From: Streptomyces nojiriensis | Lineage (GTDB): Bacteria; Actinomycetota; Actinomycetes; Streptomycetales; Streptomycetaceae | NCBI RefSeq assembly: GCF_017639205.1 | Contig: NZ_CP071139.1 | Location: 8,183,501-8,247,500 of the forward strand | Reading direction: 5' to 3' | Length of the DNA: 64,000 bases | Shown here: one piece after another, positions 35,049 to 43,220 of the stretch | Position numbering within the stretch: position 1 is the first letter of the stretch | Layout: each line of letters starts with the position of its first letter | Notes under the pieces: generated by a model | Told to the model about the DNA's origin: nothing | Databases searched by the model: none | The model's input: only the letters and a program-made list of their open reading frames with translations | Program-made: the position numbers and the translations under genes

Positions 35049-35972
35049 TCAGATCGCGGGTGGTTCGGGCAGCCAGTCGCGGCTCGGGTCGTACTCCAGC
35101 CATCGGCGCCGCCCCGCTTCCTCGGCGCAGGCAGCGGCGAGACCGGTCAGCGACGGGTGCCCGTTTCCCGACCGCCACAGCAGCGACCAGGCGTACAGCG
35201 GCGTGGGATCGACCAGGGGGACCGAGCGCAATCCGGGGACCCGCGGCAGTGGCACGTCGGCCGGCACCAGCGAGAAGCGTCGCGGGTCCTGTGCCACCTC
35301 GGCGAGGAAGTGGGGGAGCCCGAGGTTGACGCCCGCGGCCCTGTTCCGGATGCCGAACCGGTCGGCGAATCCGTGAAGGAAGTCGAGCCGGTCCAGCGCA
35401 CCGGGTGCCCACAGCACGCTGCCCCGCAACTGGTCCGGCCGCAGGGCCGGTTCGGCTGCGAGCGGATGGTCCGCGCTCAGTACGGCGTCCACCGGTTCGA
35501 GGCGGACGAGGCGGTGTACCAGCCCGGCGGGCAGCGGGGGGTGCACTCGGCCGAAGGCCGCGTCGATGTCGCCGTGCAGCAGGGCCCTCGTCACCGACGG
35601 CAGATCGCGCCCGTGCCCCAGCGCCAGCTCCCCCGCTCGTCCGGCAACCCGGGCCAGCGTCCGCATCGGCGCGTAGAGGTGCCCCCAGACGTCCACCCGC
35701 AGCGGATGTTCCTTCCCGATGACCGTCGCGACCGCGGCGTCGGCGGCGGCCAGGGTCTGCCGGGCCGGCGCGAGAAAACGCCGGCCGGCCTCGGTGAGGC
35801 GCACCCCGGTGCCACCGCGCAGGAACAGCTCGGTGCCGAGCAGGGATTCCAGCCGCGCGATCCTCTTGGACAGCGCCTGCTGGGAGACCGCGAGCGTCCC
35901 GGCCGCCCGGCCGAAGTGCAGTTCCTCGGCCGTACGCACAAAGGCACGTACCTGCGCCAGGTCAAGATCCAT
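35049..35972 (-). CDS. LysR family regulator
   Basis: A 307-residue LysR-type protein. The winged helix-turn-helix is at about residues 1-60 (MDLDLAQVRAFVRTAEELHF, GTLAVSQQALSKRIARLE). The effector domain follows (VDAVLSADHPLA, RFSLVPADV). The start is ATG 35972; an ATG at 35984 would add four residues. It is divergent from an MDR oxidoreductase with a GACAAC/GTTGTC inverted repeat between them, the classical arrangement for LysR control. Confidence 0.92.
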   Translation of the reverse strand: MDLDLAQVRAFVRTAEELHFGRAAGTLAVSQQALSKRIARLESLLGTELFLRGGTGVRLTEAGRRFLAPARQTLAAADAAVATVIGKEHPLRVDVWGHLYAPMRTLARVAGRAGELALGHGRDLPSVTRALLHGDIDAAFGRVHPPLPAGLVHRLVRLEPVDAVLSADHPLAAEPALRPDQLRGSVLWAPGALDRLDFLHGFADRFGIRNRAAGVNLGLPHFLAEVAQDPRRFSLVPADVPLPRVPGLRSVPLVDPTPLYAWSLLWRSGNGHPSLTGLAAACAEEAGRRRWLEYDPSRDWLPEPPAI

Positions 35973-35988
35973 GCCTCTCACCATAGGT

Positions 35989-36005
35989 GACAACCAAAAG
36001 TTGTC
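35989..36005. promoter_or_regulatory. Inverted repeat in the LysR/oxidoreductase gap
   Basis: GACAAC-CAAAA-GTTGTC is a perfect 6-bp inverted repeat in the 89-base divergent region, close to the LysR start. It is a likely autoregulatory site, but it is shorter than a full T-N11-A box. Confidence 0.6.
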
Positions 36006-36061
36006 GGCCTTGCTCGTTCGTTGTTGGATCACGGGGCAGCCGTGGGGGTTACCTCCTCTCC

Positions 36062-36982
36062 ATGCAAAGACTGATTCCCACAGGAGAGGCGGCGCGACCG
36101 GTCGCCTTCGCCGAGGTGCCCCAGCCCGTGCCGGAGCCCGGTGAGGCACTGGTCAAGGTCGAGGCGTTCGCCCCGAACCGGGGCGAGACGTTCCTTCTCG
36201 AACACCCCCGGCCGGGGCTGCTGACCGGCAAGGACATCGCGGGGCTCGTCGTACAGGCGGCGGCCGACGGCTCCGGCCCCGGCATCGGCACCCGCGTGGT
36301 CGGGCACCCGGCGCAGGGCGGCTGGGCCGAGTACGCCGCCGTGCCCGCGCAGTCGCTCGCGGTTCTCCCGGACGGCATCGACAGCGCACGGGCGGCGGCG
36401 CTGCCCCTGGCCGGGATCACCGCCCTGCGGCTGCTGCGTACGGCCGGTTCCCTGGCCGGCCGGCGGGTGCTGCTGACCGGCGCCTCGGGCGGCGTCGGCC
36501 ACTACGTCACCGAGCTCGCCGTGGCGGCAGGAGCCGAGCTGACCGCAGTGACGGCGACGCCGGCGCGCGGCGAGCGGCTCGTGGAACTGGGCGCGACGGT
36601 GGTGCACGAGGTCGCGGCGGCTCAGGGGCCGTTCGATGTCGTGCTGGAGTCCACGGGTGGGCCGGATCTGGCGCTCGCCCTGTCGAAGGCCCGCCCGGGC
36701 GGCCTGCTCGTCTGGTTCGGCCAGGCGAGCCGCACCCCGGTGTCCCTCGACTTCTTCCAGCTCCTCGGCGGGCCCGAGCGCGTGACGATCCAGCACTTCC
36801 ACTATGCCGGCGCCCCGTACGGCGCCGATCTCTCGACGCTGGTGAGCCTCGTGGAACGGGGCCGGCTGCATCCGGAGATCGGCCGCGTCGCCGGCTGGGA
36901 ACGGGCCGCCGAAACCCTGGTCGACCTGCGCGAGCGCCGGATACGCGGCAAGGCCGTCCTGCTGACCGGAGGAGCACGATGA
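36062..36982 (+). CDS. MDR-family quinone oxidoreductase
   Basis: A 306-residue zinc-independent medium-chain dehydrogenase. Its nucleotide-binding motif LLTGASGGVGHYV lies near residue 140. It is shorter than typical quinone reductases and lacks the Zn-binding Cys/His set. It probably reduces enones or quinones with NADPH. ATG 36062 lacks a clear RBS; a GTG at 35987 is possible but would add an unrelated Cys-rich stretch. The stop overlaps the next gene as ATGA, so the two form an operon under LysR. Confidence 0.87.
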   Translation: MQRLIPTGEAARPVAFAEVPQPVPEPGEALVKVEAFAPNRGETFLLEHPRPGLLTGKDIAGLVVQAAADGSGPGIGTRVVGHPAQGGWAEYAAVPAQSLAVLPDGIDSARAAALPLAGITALRLLRTAGSLAGRRVLLTGASGGVGHYVTELAVAAGAELTAVTATPARGERLVELGATVVHEVAAAQGPFDVVLESTGGPDLALALSKARPGGLLVWFGQASRTPVSLDFFQLLGGPERVTIQHFHYAGAPYGADLSTLVSLVERGRLHPEIGRVAGWERAAETLVDLRERRIRGKAVLLTGGAR

Positions 36983-37983
36983 GCGCCGTCGAGTTCGCGG
37001 CCGCCCAGTGGACCCGTGCCACGGGTACGGGCGTGGACCCGCACGAGTACCGGCGCGTCACCGACGGTCTGGCCTCCGTGGCCGACTGGGGGCCGGCCTT
37101 CCTGCGCACCGGACACGGCTACGTGCGGCGCGCGCAGGACGCGGGATCGTCCCGTTCCGCGGGGGAGTACCTGTTGACGGCGGCCCGGTGGTTCCACCTG
37201 GCCACGCTGGCACCGCACCCGGAAGCACACCGTGCTGCCGTCGAGGCGGACCGCGCCCTGGGCAGGGCCCTCACCGTGCTGGAGCCCGGTGCCCGGCGGG
37301 TGAGCGGCGAGGGATTCACCGGCTGGCTGAGGGGCCCCGCCGATGCGCCCGGGACCGTGGTCGTCGTCCCCGGCCTGGACTCGGCCAAGGAGGAGTTCCT
37401 CGATCTCGTGTCCGCGCTGCTGGCCAGAGGACTGGCGGTGTTCGCGATGGACGGGCCCGGACAGGGAGTGCTCGCGGCCACCACGACCTTCGTGCCGGAC
37501 TACGAGCGGATCGTGGGCCGTGCCGTCGACGCCCTCGGCGCCGCACGTATCGGGCTCGTCGGTCTGAGCCTGGGCGGCTACTTCGCGGCCCGGGCCGCGG
37601 CGCTGGAGCCGCGCGTGACGGCCGTCGCGACCGTCAGCGGGCCCTTCCGCCTAGACTGGGCGGAACTCCCTCCGCCGGTAAGGGACATCATGGCCCGGCG
37701 TGCCGGAGGAGCCGACGCCGCACGCGAGTTCGTGCGCCAGGTGGACCTCGCCGCCCTGGCACCCCGCATCGCGGCCCCACTGCTGGTCGTGGACGGCGGC
37801 CGGGACGTCATCCCCGGCGTGACGAACGGTGAGCGCCTGGCCCGCCTGGCGCCGCACGGCAGCTACCTGTCCGTCCCGCACGGGGACCACCTCCTCGGCA
37901 ACGCCCGGCCGGACTGGCTGCCCCACGTCGGCGACCACCTCGCGCATGCCCTCAGGGGAACGCCGGCACCGGCGGCAGGCTGA
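36979..37983 (+). CDS. Alpha/beta hydrolase, FrsA-like
   Basis: A 334-residue hydrolase. A helical N-terminal lid region of about 110 residues precedes the alpha/beta core, as in FrsA/DUF1100 and 2,6-dihydroxypseudooxynicotine hydrolase. The nucleophile elbow is GLSLGG near residue 196, an acidic residue lies in DGGRDV near 275 and the His in PHGDHLLG near 302. Such enzymes cleave C-C or ester bonds. It is translationally coupled to the oxidoreductase, so it probably acts on the same compound or its product. Confidence 0.87.
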   Translation: MSAVEFAAAQWTRATGTGVDPHEYRRVTDGLASVADWGPAFLRTGHGYVRRAQDAGSSRSAGEYLLTAARWFHLATLAPHPEAHRAAVEADRALGRALTVLEPGARRVSGEGFTGWLRGPADAPGTVVVVPGLDSAKEEFLDLVSALLARGLAVFAMDGPGQGVLAATTTFVPDYERIVGRAVDALGAARIGLVGLSLGGYFAARAAALEPRVTAVATVSGPFRLDWAELPPPVRDIMARRAGGADAAREFVRQVDLAALAPRIAAPLLVVDGGRDVIPGVTNGERLARLAPHGSYLSVPHGDHLLGNARPDWLPHVGDHLAHALRGTPAPAAG

Positions 37984-38004
37984 GGGCCGCGGGTCGCGGG
38001 CGGG

Positions 38005-38032
38005 CGCAGGACCGCGCAGCGGCGGTCCTGCG
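38005..38032. terminator. Hairpin, 11-bp stem
   Basis: CGCAGGACCGC and GCGGTCCTGCG with a 6-base loop lie between the convergent hydrolase and membrane protein genes. Confidence 0.65.
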
Positions 38033-38046
38033 CGGTTCTGCGCGTC

Positions 38047-38076
38047 AGCCCGTCTCAGCCCGTCTCAGCCCGTCTC
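38047..38076. repeat. Three exact 10-bp tandem repeats
   Basis: AGCCCGTCTC occurs three times in a row. The last copy overlaps the stop codon of the DUF3533-type gene. It lies just after a terminator hairpin. Confidence 0.9.
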
Positions 38077-39418
38077 AGGCCGTGGCCGGAGCAGGGGCCG
38101 GGGCCTCGGGGGTTTCGGTGGGGGCCGCGGCGTCGGATTCGGCGTCGGGGCGGGGGATGCGGTGCAGCCCCTTGCGGTCGTAGAGGCGGGTGACGGCGAA
38201 GCCGAAGAGCAGCGCGGCGACGAGGGCGACACCCATCGAGGCCCAGGCCCGGGTCAGGCCGGCGTCGGCCTGGGCCCCGTAGTAGAGGAGGGAGCGCAGC
38301 CCCTCCGTGATCTGGCGCAGCGGCTCGAACTTGGCGAGGGCGCGGAAGAACCCGGGGAGTGCCTGGACGGGCACGGTGGCGCCGGAGGAGGGTACGGCCA
38401 TCGCCACGAAGACGATGGTGGCCAGGAGCATGCCGGGCGTGCCGAAGGCGGCGAACAGGGCCAGGCTGCCGATGCCGACCACCGCGATGGTGGCGACCGA
38501 GTAGAGCCACAGCAGGCCGAGGTGGGAGGCGTCCATGTCGAGGATGCCGACCGTGGCGACCTCGACCAGGGTGCCCATCACCAGCGACAGGCCGAGCATG
38601 AGCGCGATGCCGATGGCCAGGGTGCGGACGCGGCTGGTGTGCTGGACGGGCTTGCGCTTGCGGACCGGGCCGTAGTCGGTGTGCAGGTAGCCGAGCGCGG
38701 TGTCGACCTGGGAGTTGACCACGTTGGCGCCGAGCATGCCGCAGACGACCAGGACCAGTGCGTAGTAGAAGGCGCTCAGGCCCATGGCGCTGCGCTGGCC
38801 GACCGGGTGGCCGTCGGCGACCGTCACGGTCACCGGGTCGGCCAGCTTGAGCTGGGCGGCCGTCGGGAGCGGGGTCTTCTGGGCGCCGGCCTGCTTGAGG
38901 AGTTCCTGGCCGAGCTGGGCTGAGGCGGCGTGGGCGGCCTTCTGGGCGGCTTGGGAGGACATGGAGGAGCCGATGCTGCCGGCCGCCTGGTTGGTCAGCA
39001 CGGTCATGGTCGGCGGTGCGGCCTTGCCCTGGGGTGCGGGCTGCGGGGCGGTGAGCGCGGCCACCGTGGCGGAGTAGTCGGCGGGTATGGCGAGGGCACC
39101 GAAGACCTTGCCCCGGCCCAGCCGCTTGTCGGCCTCCTCGCGGCTCACGACCTGCCAGTCGATGCTCTTCTCGCCCTTGGCGGCCTTCTGGATGCCGGAG
39201 ACGACCTGCTCGCCGAGGTTGACGTGGCGGCCGTTGATCTCCGCTCCGCTGTCGCTGTTGACCAGGGCCACGGGCAGGTCGCGCAGGTTGCCCTTGGGGT
39301 TGACGTTGCCGCCGACGTAGAGCAGGGCGAAGACCATCGAGACCACTGCGGCGATGAGTCCCGTTCCGATCCACAGCTGGGGTCGGCGGAGCACGGAGGG
39401 GGGCGTGGGATGAGGCAT
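38075..39418 (-). CDS. YhgE/Pip-like (DUF3533) membrane protein
   Basis: A 447-residue membrane protein of the ABC-2-related SNG1/YhgE group. One membrane segment lies near residues 17-37, then a large extracellular loop of about 180 residues (LPVALVNSDSGA is the recurring start). About five further segments lie between 215 and 420. These proteins are linked to export or drug tolerance but have no ATPase partner here. A Pro/Ala/Glu tail ends the protein. GGAG precedes ATG 39418. It is divergent from a MerR gene with a strong palindrome between them. Confidence 0.85.
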   Translation of the reverse strand: MPHPTPPSVLRRPQLWIGTGLIAAVVSMVFALLYVGGNVNPKGNLRDLPVALVNSDSGAEINGRHVNLGEQVVSGIQKAAKGEKSIDWQVVSREEADKRLGRGKVFGALAIPADYSATVAALTAPQPAPQGKAAPPTMTVLTNQAAGSIGSSMSSQAAQKAAHAASAQLGQELLKQAGAQKTPLPTAAQLKLADPVTVTVADGHPVGQRSAMGLSAFYYALVLVVCGMLGANVVNSQVDTALGYLHTDYGPVRKRKPVQHTSRVRTLAIGIALMLGLSLVMGTLVEVATVGILDMDASHLGLLWLYSVATIAVVGIGSLALFAAFGTPGMLLATIVFVAMAVPSSGATVPVQALPGFFRALAKFEPLRQITEGLRSLLYYGAQADAGLTRAWASMGVALVAALLFGFAVTRLYDRKGLHRIPRPDAESDAAAPTETPEAPAPAPATA

Positions 39419-39449
39419 CGATTCTCCGGTGCGGCTGCGTTCCAGGGTT

Positions 39450-39478
39450 GGATACTTATGGTATCCAGTCACTGGATA
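39450..39478. promoter_or_regulatory. Nested operators between DUF3533 and MerR genes
   Basis: TATCCAGTCACTGGATA at 39462-39478 is a perfect 17-base palindrome. It overlaps GGATAC-TTATG-GTATCC at 39450-39466. The shared TATCC half-site means two dimers could compete or co-operate. The adjacent MerR protein is the likely ligand. Confidence 0.75.
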
Positions 39479-39557
39479 GTGGCAGTATCTTGCTGTGGTG
39501 TCCAATCGCCGACACCGGATGCCGGATGCCGGACCGCGTGACCAGCAGGGAAGCCGT

Positions 39558-40232
39558 ATGAAGATCTCGGAGCTCAGCCGGCGGACCGGCGTGCCGGTCG
39601 CCAGCATCAAGTACTTCCTGCGACAGGGCCTGCTGCCCGCCGGGCGGGCGACGGCCGCGACCCTCGCCGAGTACGGGGAGGAGCACGCGCAGCGGCTGCG
39701 GCTGATCAAGGCGCTGACCACGCTCGGCGGCCTGTCCATCGCCGCCACCCGTGAGGTGCTCGGGGCCGTCGACCAGGCCCACAGCTCCGAGAGCGCCCTC
39801 GGAGCGGTCAGCTACGCGCTCCCGGTGCCGGTGGCGGCCCAGGGCGCCGCGGGCCAGGAGGAGGAAGCCGGTGCCGACGCGACCGCCGGTGCCGAAGTGG
39901 CCGGCCTCCTCACGGAGCTGGACTGGCAGGCACCCGTCACCTCACCGCATGTGAAGGGGCTGACGGCGGCGCTGGAGGAGCTGCGCCGGCTGGACGCCCA
40001 GTACGCCCCGGGAGAACTCGCCGCCTACGCCAGGCTGGCCGAGTCCGTGGCCCGGCTGGACCTGGAGCGCGCGGCCGGCCTGGACGATCCGGTGGCCCTG
40101 GCCGAGCGCGCCGTCATCGTCTTCGCGATCTGCGCCCCGGTGTTCGAGCTGCTGCGGCGCCTCGCACAGGAGGACCAGGTCCGGCGCCGGGTCGCGGGCG
40201 CCGCCCGGGGCGGGGACGCGGCGCCCCGGTAG
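39558..40232 (+). CDS. MerR family regulator
   Basis: A 224-residue protein. The N-terminal winged helix (MKISELSRRTGVPVASIKYF) is MerR-type, followed by a dimerisation helix and a C-terminal helical domain that is Ala/Glu-rich and of unknown ligand. GGGAAGCC lies before ATG 39558. It probably controls the divergent membrane protein, perhaps in response to a drug carried by it (inference). Confidence 0.9.
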   Translation: MKISELSRRTGVPVASIKYFLRQGLLPAGRATAATLAEYGEEHAQRLRLIKALTTLGGLSIAATREVLGAVDQAHSSESALGAVSYALPVPVAAQGAAGQEEEAGADATAGAEVAGLLTELDWQAPVTSPHVKGLTAALEELRRLDAQYAPGELAAYARLAESVARLDLERAAGLDDPVALAERAVIVFAICAPVFELLRRLAQEDQVRRRVAGAARGGDAAPR

Positions 40233-40250
40233 CGCTCAGGGGGCCTGGGC

Positions 40251-41075
40251 CTAGCCGCGCTCCACGGGCCGGCCGTCGCGGCGTGCGTCGGGGACCACGG
40301 TGATCTGCGGGATCCCGGTGCCCGGATGCCGGGACACCTCCGCCTCGACACGGTAGACCTCGGCCAGCAGGTCCCGGGTGAGGACCGCCTGCGGTGTCCC
40401 GGTCGCGACCACCCGGCCACCGTCCAGCACACAGATCCGGTCGCAGAAGGACGCGGCGAGGTTGAGGTCGTGCAGGGCGATCACCGCGGTGACCCCGACC
40501 CTGCGGACGAGCCGGAGCGCGTCGAGCTGATGACGCAGGTCCAGGTGGTTGGTCGGCTCGTCCAGCACCATCGTCCCGGTGCGCTGGGCCAGCGCGCGGG
40601 CGATCAGTACCCGCTGCTTCTCCCCGCCCGAGAGGCGGTCGAACGGCGCCTGCGCCAGGGCGGCGACATCGAGCTCCTCCAGCGAGCCCATGATGATGTC
40701 GCGGTCCTCGGCGTCGTCGCCCTCGAAGGCGCGCTTGTGCGGGGTGCGTCCCATCGCCACCACCTCGTAGACGGTGAGTTCGAAGTCGCCCGCGGTCTCC
40801 TGCAGTACGGCGGCGAGGCGCTGGGCGAGCCGCTTGCCGGGCATCCGCCACACGTCCTCGCCGTCCAGCAGGACGTGTCCGGACGTGGGGCGCAGCACCC
40901 GGTAGAACGTGCGCAACAGCGTCGACTTGCCCGCGCCGTTGGGACCCACGAGCGCCAGCACCTCACCGGGTGCCACGTGCAGGGAGACGCGGTCGACCAG
41001 GGTCCGGCCGTTCACCACGACCGTGACGTCCTCGGCGCCGAGGGCACCGGGCCCGGGTACGGGTACGCCGGTCAT
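40251..41075 (-). CDS. ABC transporter ATPase, FecE/BtuD type
   Basis: A 274-residue ATPase: Walker A GPNGAGKST near residue 43, signature LSGGEKQR near 148, Walker B MVLDEPTNHLD near 169. It belongs to the FecE/BtuD group for iron-siderophores, haem, cobalamin or related cofactors. It is the third gene of a coupled binding protein, permease, ATPase operon. In actinomycetes this particular set is sometimes labelled a putative coenzyme F420-0 transporter; the substrate is not proven. Confidence 0.9.
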   Translation of the reverse strand: MTGVPVPGPGALGAEDVTVVVNGRTLVDRVSLHVAPGEVLALVGPNGAGKSTLLRTFYRVLRPTSGHVLLDGEDVWRMPGKRLAQRLAAVLQETAGDFELTVYEVVAMGRTPHKRAFEGDDAEDRDIIMGSLEELDVAALAQAPFDRLSGGEKQRVLIARALAQRTGTMVLDEPTNHLDLRHQLDALRLVRRVGVTAVIALHDLNLAASFCDRICVLDGGRVVATGTPQAVLTRDLLAEVYRVEAEVSRHPGTGIPQITVVPDARRDGRPVERG

Positions 41076-42166
41076 CGCGGTGCCTTTCGTCGCATCAGCC
41101 AGAGGAAGAACGGGCCGCCGACGAGGGCGGTGAGGATGCCGACGGGTATCTCCTCCGGGCTCATGAGCGTGCGCGCGCCGAGGTCGGCGGCGATCAGGAA
41201 GCTCGCGCCGAGGAGAGCGGCGGCGGGCAGCGCGCGGCGGTGGTCGGCGCCCACCAGCAGGCGTACGACGTGCGGCAGGATCAGCCCGACGAAGCCGATC
41301 TGGCCGCTGACCGCGACGATGGTGCCGATCATCAGGGCGACCAGGGTGAACAGGGCGCCGCGGAAGCGGTGGACGTCCAGCCCCAGCGCCGCGGCGGCTT
41401 TCTCCCCGGCCAGCAGCAGGTTGAGGGACCGGCACACCCCGAGCAGGACGGCCGTGCCGAGGAGCACGGCACCGACGGGGATCCAGACCGTCGTCCAGGT
41501 GGTGCCGGCCAGCCCCCCGAGCATCCAGCGCAAGGCCGATTGCGTCTTCTGCGGGTCGTTGGAGGTGACGATCAGGAAGCTGGCCACCGCGGAGAGGACC
41601 TCGGCCATGGCCACACCCGCCAGCACCAGCCGTACGGTGGTCATCCGCCCGCCGGAGCGCGCCAGGAAGTACACCGCGACCAGGGCGGCCAGTGCTCCGC
41701 AGAACGCCGCCACGGGCAGTGAGAACATCCCGAACAGGGTCACGTGGAACACCAGGACCAGGACCGCGCCGACCGACGCGCCGGACGAGACCCCCAGCAG
41801 CATCGGATCGGCCAGCGGATTGCGGACCAGGGCCTGCAGCGCCATGCCCGACACCGACAGGCCCGCGCCCACCACGCCGGCCAGCAGCACCCGGGGGAGC
41901 CGGACGTCGACGACGATCGTCTCGCGGACCGGAGTCCAGGTCGGATCGGCGAGGACCGGGTGGACCCGGTGCAGCAGGATCCCCCACACCTGGCCGGCCG
42001 GGACGCCGATCGAGCCGACCGCGATGCCGGCCGTCGCGGCCGCGGCCAGCAATACCGCCAGGGCCATGAGCAGCAGGGGGTAGGGAACGGCCCGGCGGCG
42101 GGCCGCGGCCGCCGGGGTGCTCACCGGAGCGGCGACCGCCGTGCCTTCGTCCGTCGTCCCGGTCAC
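41072..42166 (-). CDS. FecCD-type ABC transporter permease
   Basis: A 364-residue permease with about nine or ten membrane helices. The FecCD landmarks LPRVLLAGVVGAGLSVSG and GFVGLILPHVVRLLVG are present. GTG 42166 overlaps the binding-protein stop as GTGA and its own stop overlaps the ATPase start as ATGA, so the three genes form one translation unit. It carries a chelate or cofactor inward, of unproven identity. Confidence 0.92.
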   Translation of the reverse strand: MTGTTDEGTAVAAPVSTPAAAARRRAVPYPLLLMALAVLLAAAATAGIAVGSIGVPAGQVWGILLHRVHPVLADPTWTPVRETIVVDVRLPRVLLAGVVGAGLSVSGMALQALVRNPLADPMLLGVSSGASVGAVLVLVFHVTLFGMFSLPVAAFCGALAALVAVYFLARSGGRMTTVRLVLAGVAMAEVLSAVASFLIVTSNDPQKTQSALRWMLGGLAGTTWTTVWIPVGAVLLGTAVLLGVCRSLNLLLAGEKAAAALGLDVHRFRGALFTLVALMIGTIVAVSGQIGFVGLILPHVVRLLVGADHRRALPAAALLGASFLIAADLGARTLMSPEEIPVGILTALVGGPFFLWLMRRKAPR

Positions 42167-43149
42167 CGGAAGCGGTCCGGGTGGATCTGGCGGGCCAGTG
42201 ACTCCACGGCCGCCGGGACGCGCACACCGAGCACGGTCGACGACAGCGGAAGCACCGCGAACCGCTGGTTCTTGATCGCGGGGACGTCCTTCAGCGCCGG
42301 GTTGGCGAGGAGGAACTTCTTCTTGTCCTCGACGGACTGGTCGCCGTAGTCGTAGATGACGACGACCTCGGGCGCGCGCTCGGCCACCTGCTCGAACGAC
42401 ACGTCGCCGAAGGCTTTGTCCACGTCGGCGAAGAGGTTGACCCCGCCGGCCCGCCTGATCAGCTCGTTGCCGATGCCCTTGCCGCCCGCGGTGAAGGCGG
42501 TCTTGTCCCCGCTGTCGTAGACGAAGAGCTTGGCCGGGGCGACACCGGCCAGTTTGCCGTCGACCCGCTCCAGGGTGCCGTGCAGCTTGTTCACCTGCTC
42601 CTCGGCCCGCTCCGGTACGCCGAAGATCTTGGCGACGGTACGGATCTCCTCGTCGACGGTGGCCATGGTGACCGGCCCGGCCGGGCACTCCTCGATGTTG
42701 AGGCGGGTGTTGATCCCGGCCTTGGCGAACGCCGGCCGGCCGCGGCCCTCCTTCTCGGCGAAGGTGGAGCCGAACCCGCCGTAGACGAAGTCCGGTTCGG
42801 CGGCCAGCAGGGTCTCGAAGGACGGGTACTGCTTCGACAGCACCTTCACCGAGTCGAAGGCGGCCTGGTACTCCGGCAGGACCTTGTCGTCGAGGTAGCC
42901 CGTGCCCACCATCGACTTCTCCAGCCCGAGCGCCAGCATGACCTCCGTGGCGTGCTGGTTCAGGGATACCGCGCGCTGTGGCGGCCGCTGATAGGTGTTC
43001 TCCACCCCGCAGTTGGACACCGTGACGGGGAACCCTTCCGTCCCGGGTCCCGATGCGGCGGCTCGGTCCCGGGCCTTGCCGCCGCAGGCCGGGACGAGCA
43101 GTACGGCGGCCACGGCCAGGAGCGCGGACAGCGGGCGTATGCCCCTCAT
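42163..43149 (-). CDS. Substrate-binding lipoprotein of the FecBCD-type importer
   Basis: A 328-residue lipoprotein. The signal ends in LLVPACGG, giving a lipidated Cys22. The helical-backbone binding fold of the FhuD/BtuF class follows (RAVSLNQHATEVMLALGLE near residues 57-77, AFGDVSFEQVAERAPEVVV). This sequence type resembles the family annotated as putative F420-0 binding protein, but cobalamin or siderophore uptake cannot be excluded, especially beside B12 genes. It starts 63 bases after tsaD with a set of 10-base repeats in the gap. Confidence 0.85.
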   Translation of the reverse strand: MRGIRPLSALLAVAAVLLVPACGGKARDRAAASGPGTEGFPVTVSNCGVENTYQRPPQRAVSLNQHATEVMLALGLEKSMVGTGYLDDKVLPEYQAAFDSVKVLSKQYPSFETLLAAEPDFVYGGFGSTFAEKEGRGRPAFAKAGINTRLNIEECPAGPVTMATVDEEIRTVAKIFGVPERAEEQVNKLHGTLERVDGKLAGVAPAKLFVYDSGDKTAFTAGGKGIGNELIRRAGGVNLFADVDKAFGDVSFEQVAERAPEVVVIYDYGDQSVEDKKKFLLANPALKDVPAIKNQRFAVLPLSSTVLGVRVPAAVESLARQIHPDRFR

Positions 43150-43185
43150 GTGGTGGGTCCTCTCAGGGGGTCGGTCGGGTGGTCA

Positions 43186-43220
43186 CGGAACTTCGCGGAA
43201 CCTCACGAAACTTCACGGAG
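43186..43220. repeat. Decameric direct repeats upstream of the binding-protein operon
   Basis: CGGAACTTCG, CGGAACCTCA, CGAAACTTCA and a partial CGGAG follow at exactly 10-base steps. They run over the tsaD stop codon, about 40 bases before the lipoprotein gene. Helically phased repeats suggest an activator site. Confidence 0.65.

Noticed and set aside
35987..36061. Upstream extension of the oxidoreductase to GTG 35987
   Set aside because: The added residues are Cys/Ser/Gly-rich and overlap the LysR inverted repeat; the family start fits ATG 36062.
40251..43149. Calling this transporter a cobalamin importer
   Set aside because: No riboswitch precedes it and the sequence type resembles another proposed cofactor family, so the substrate is left open.
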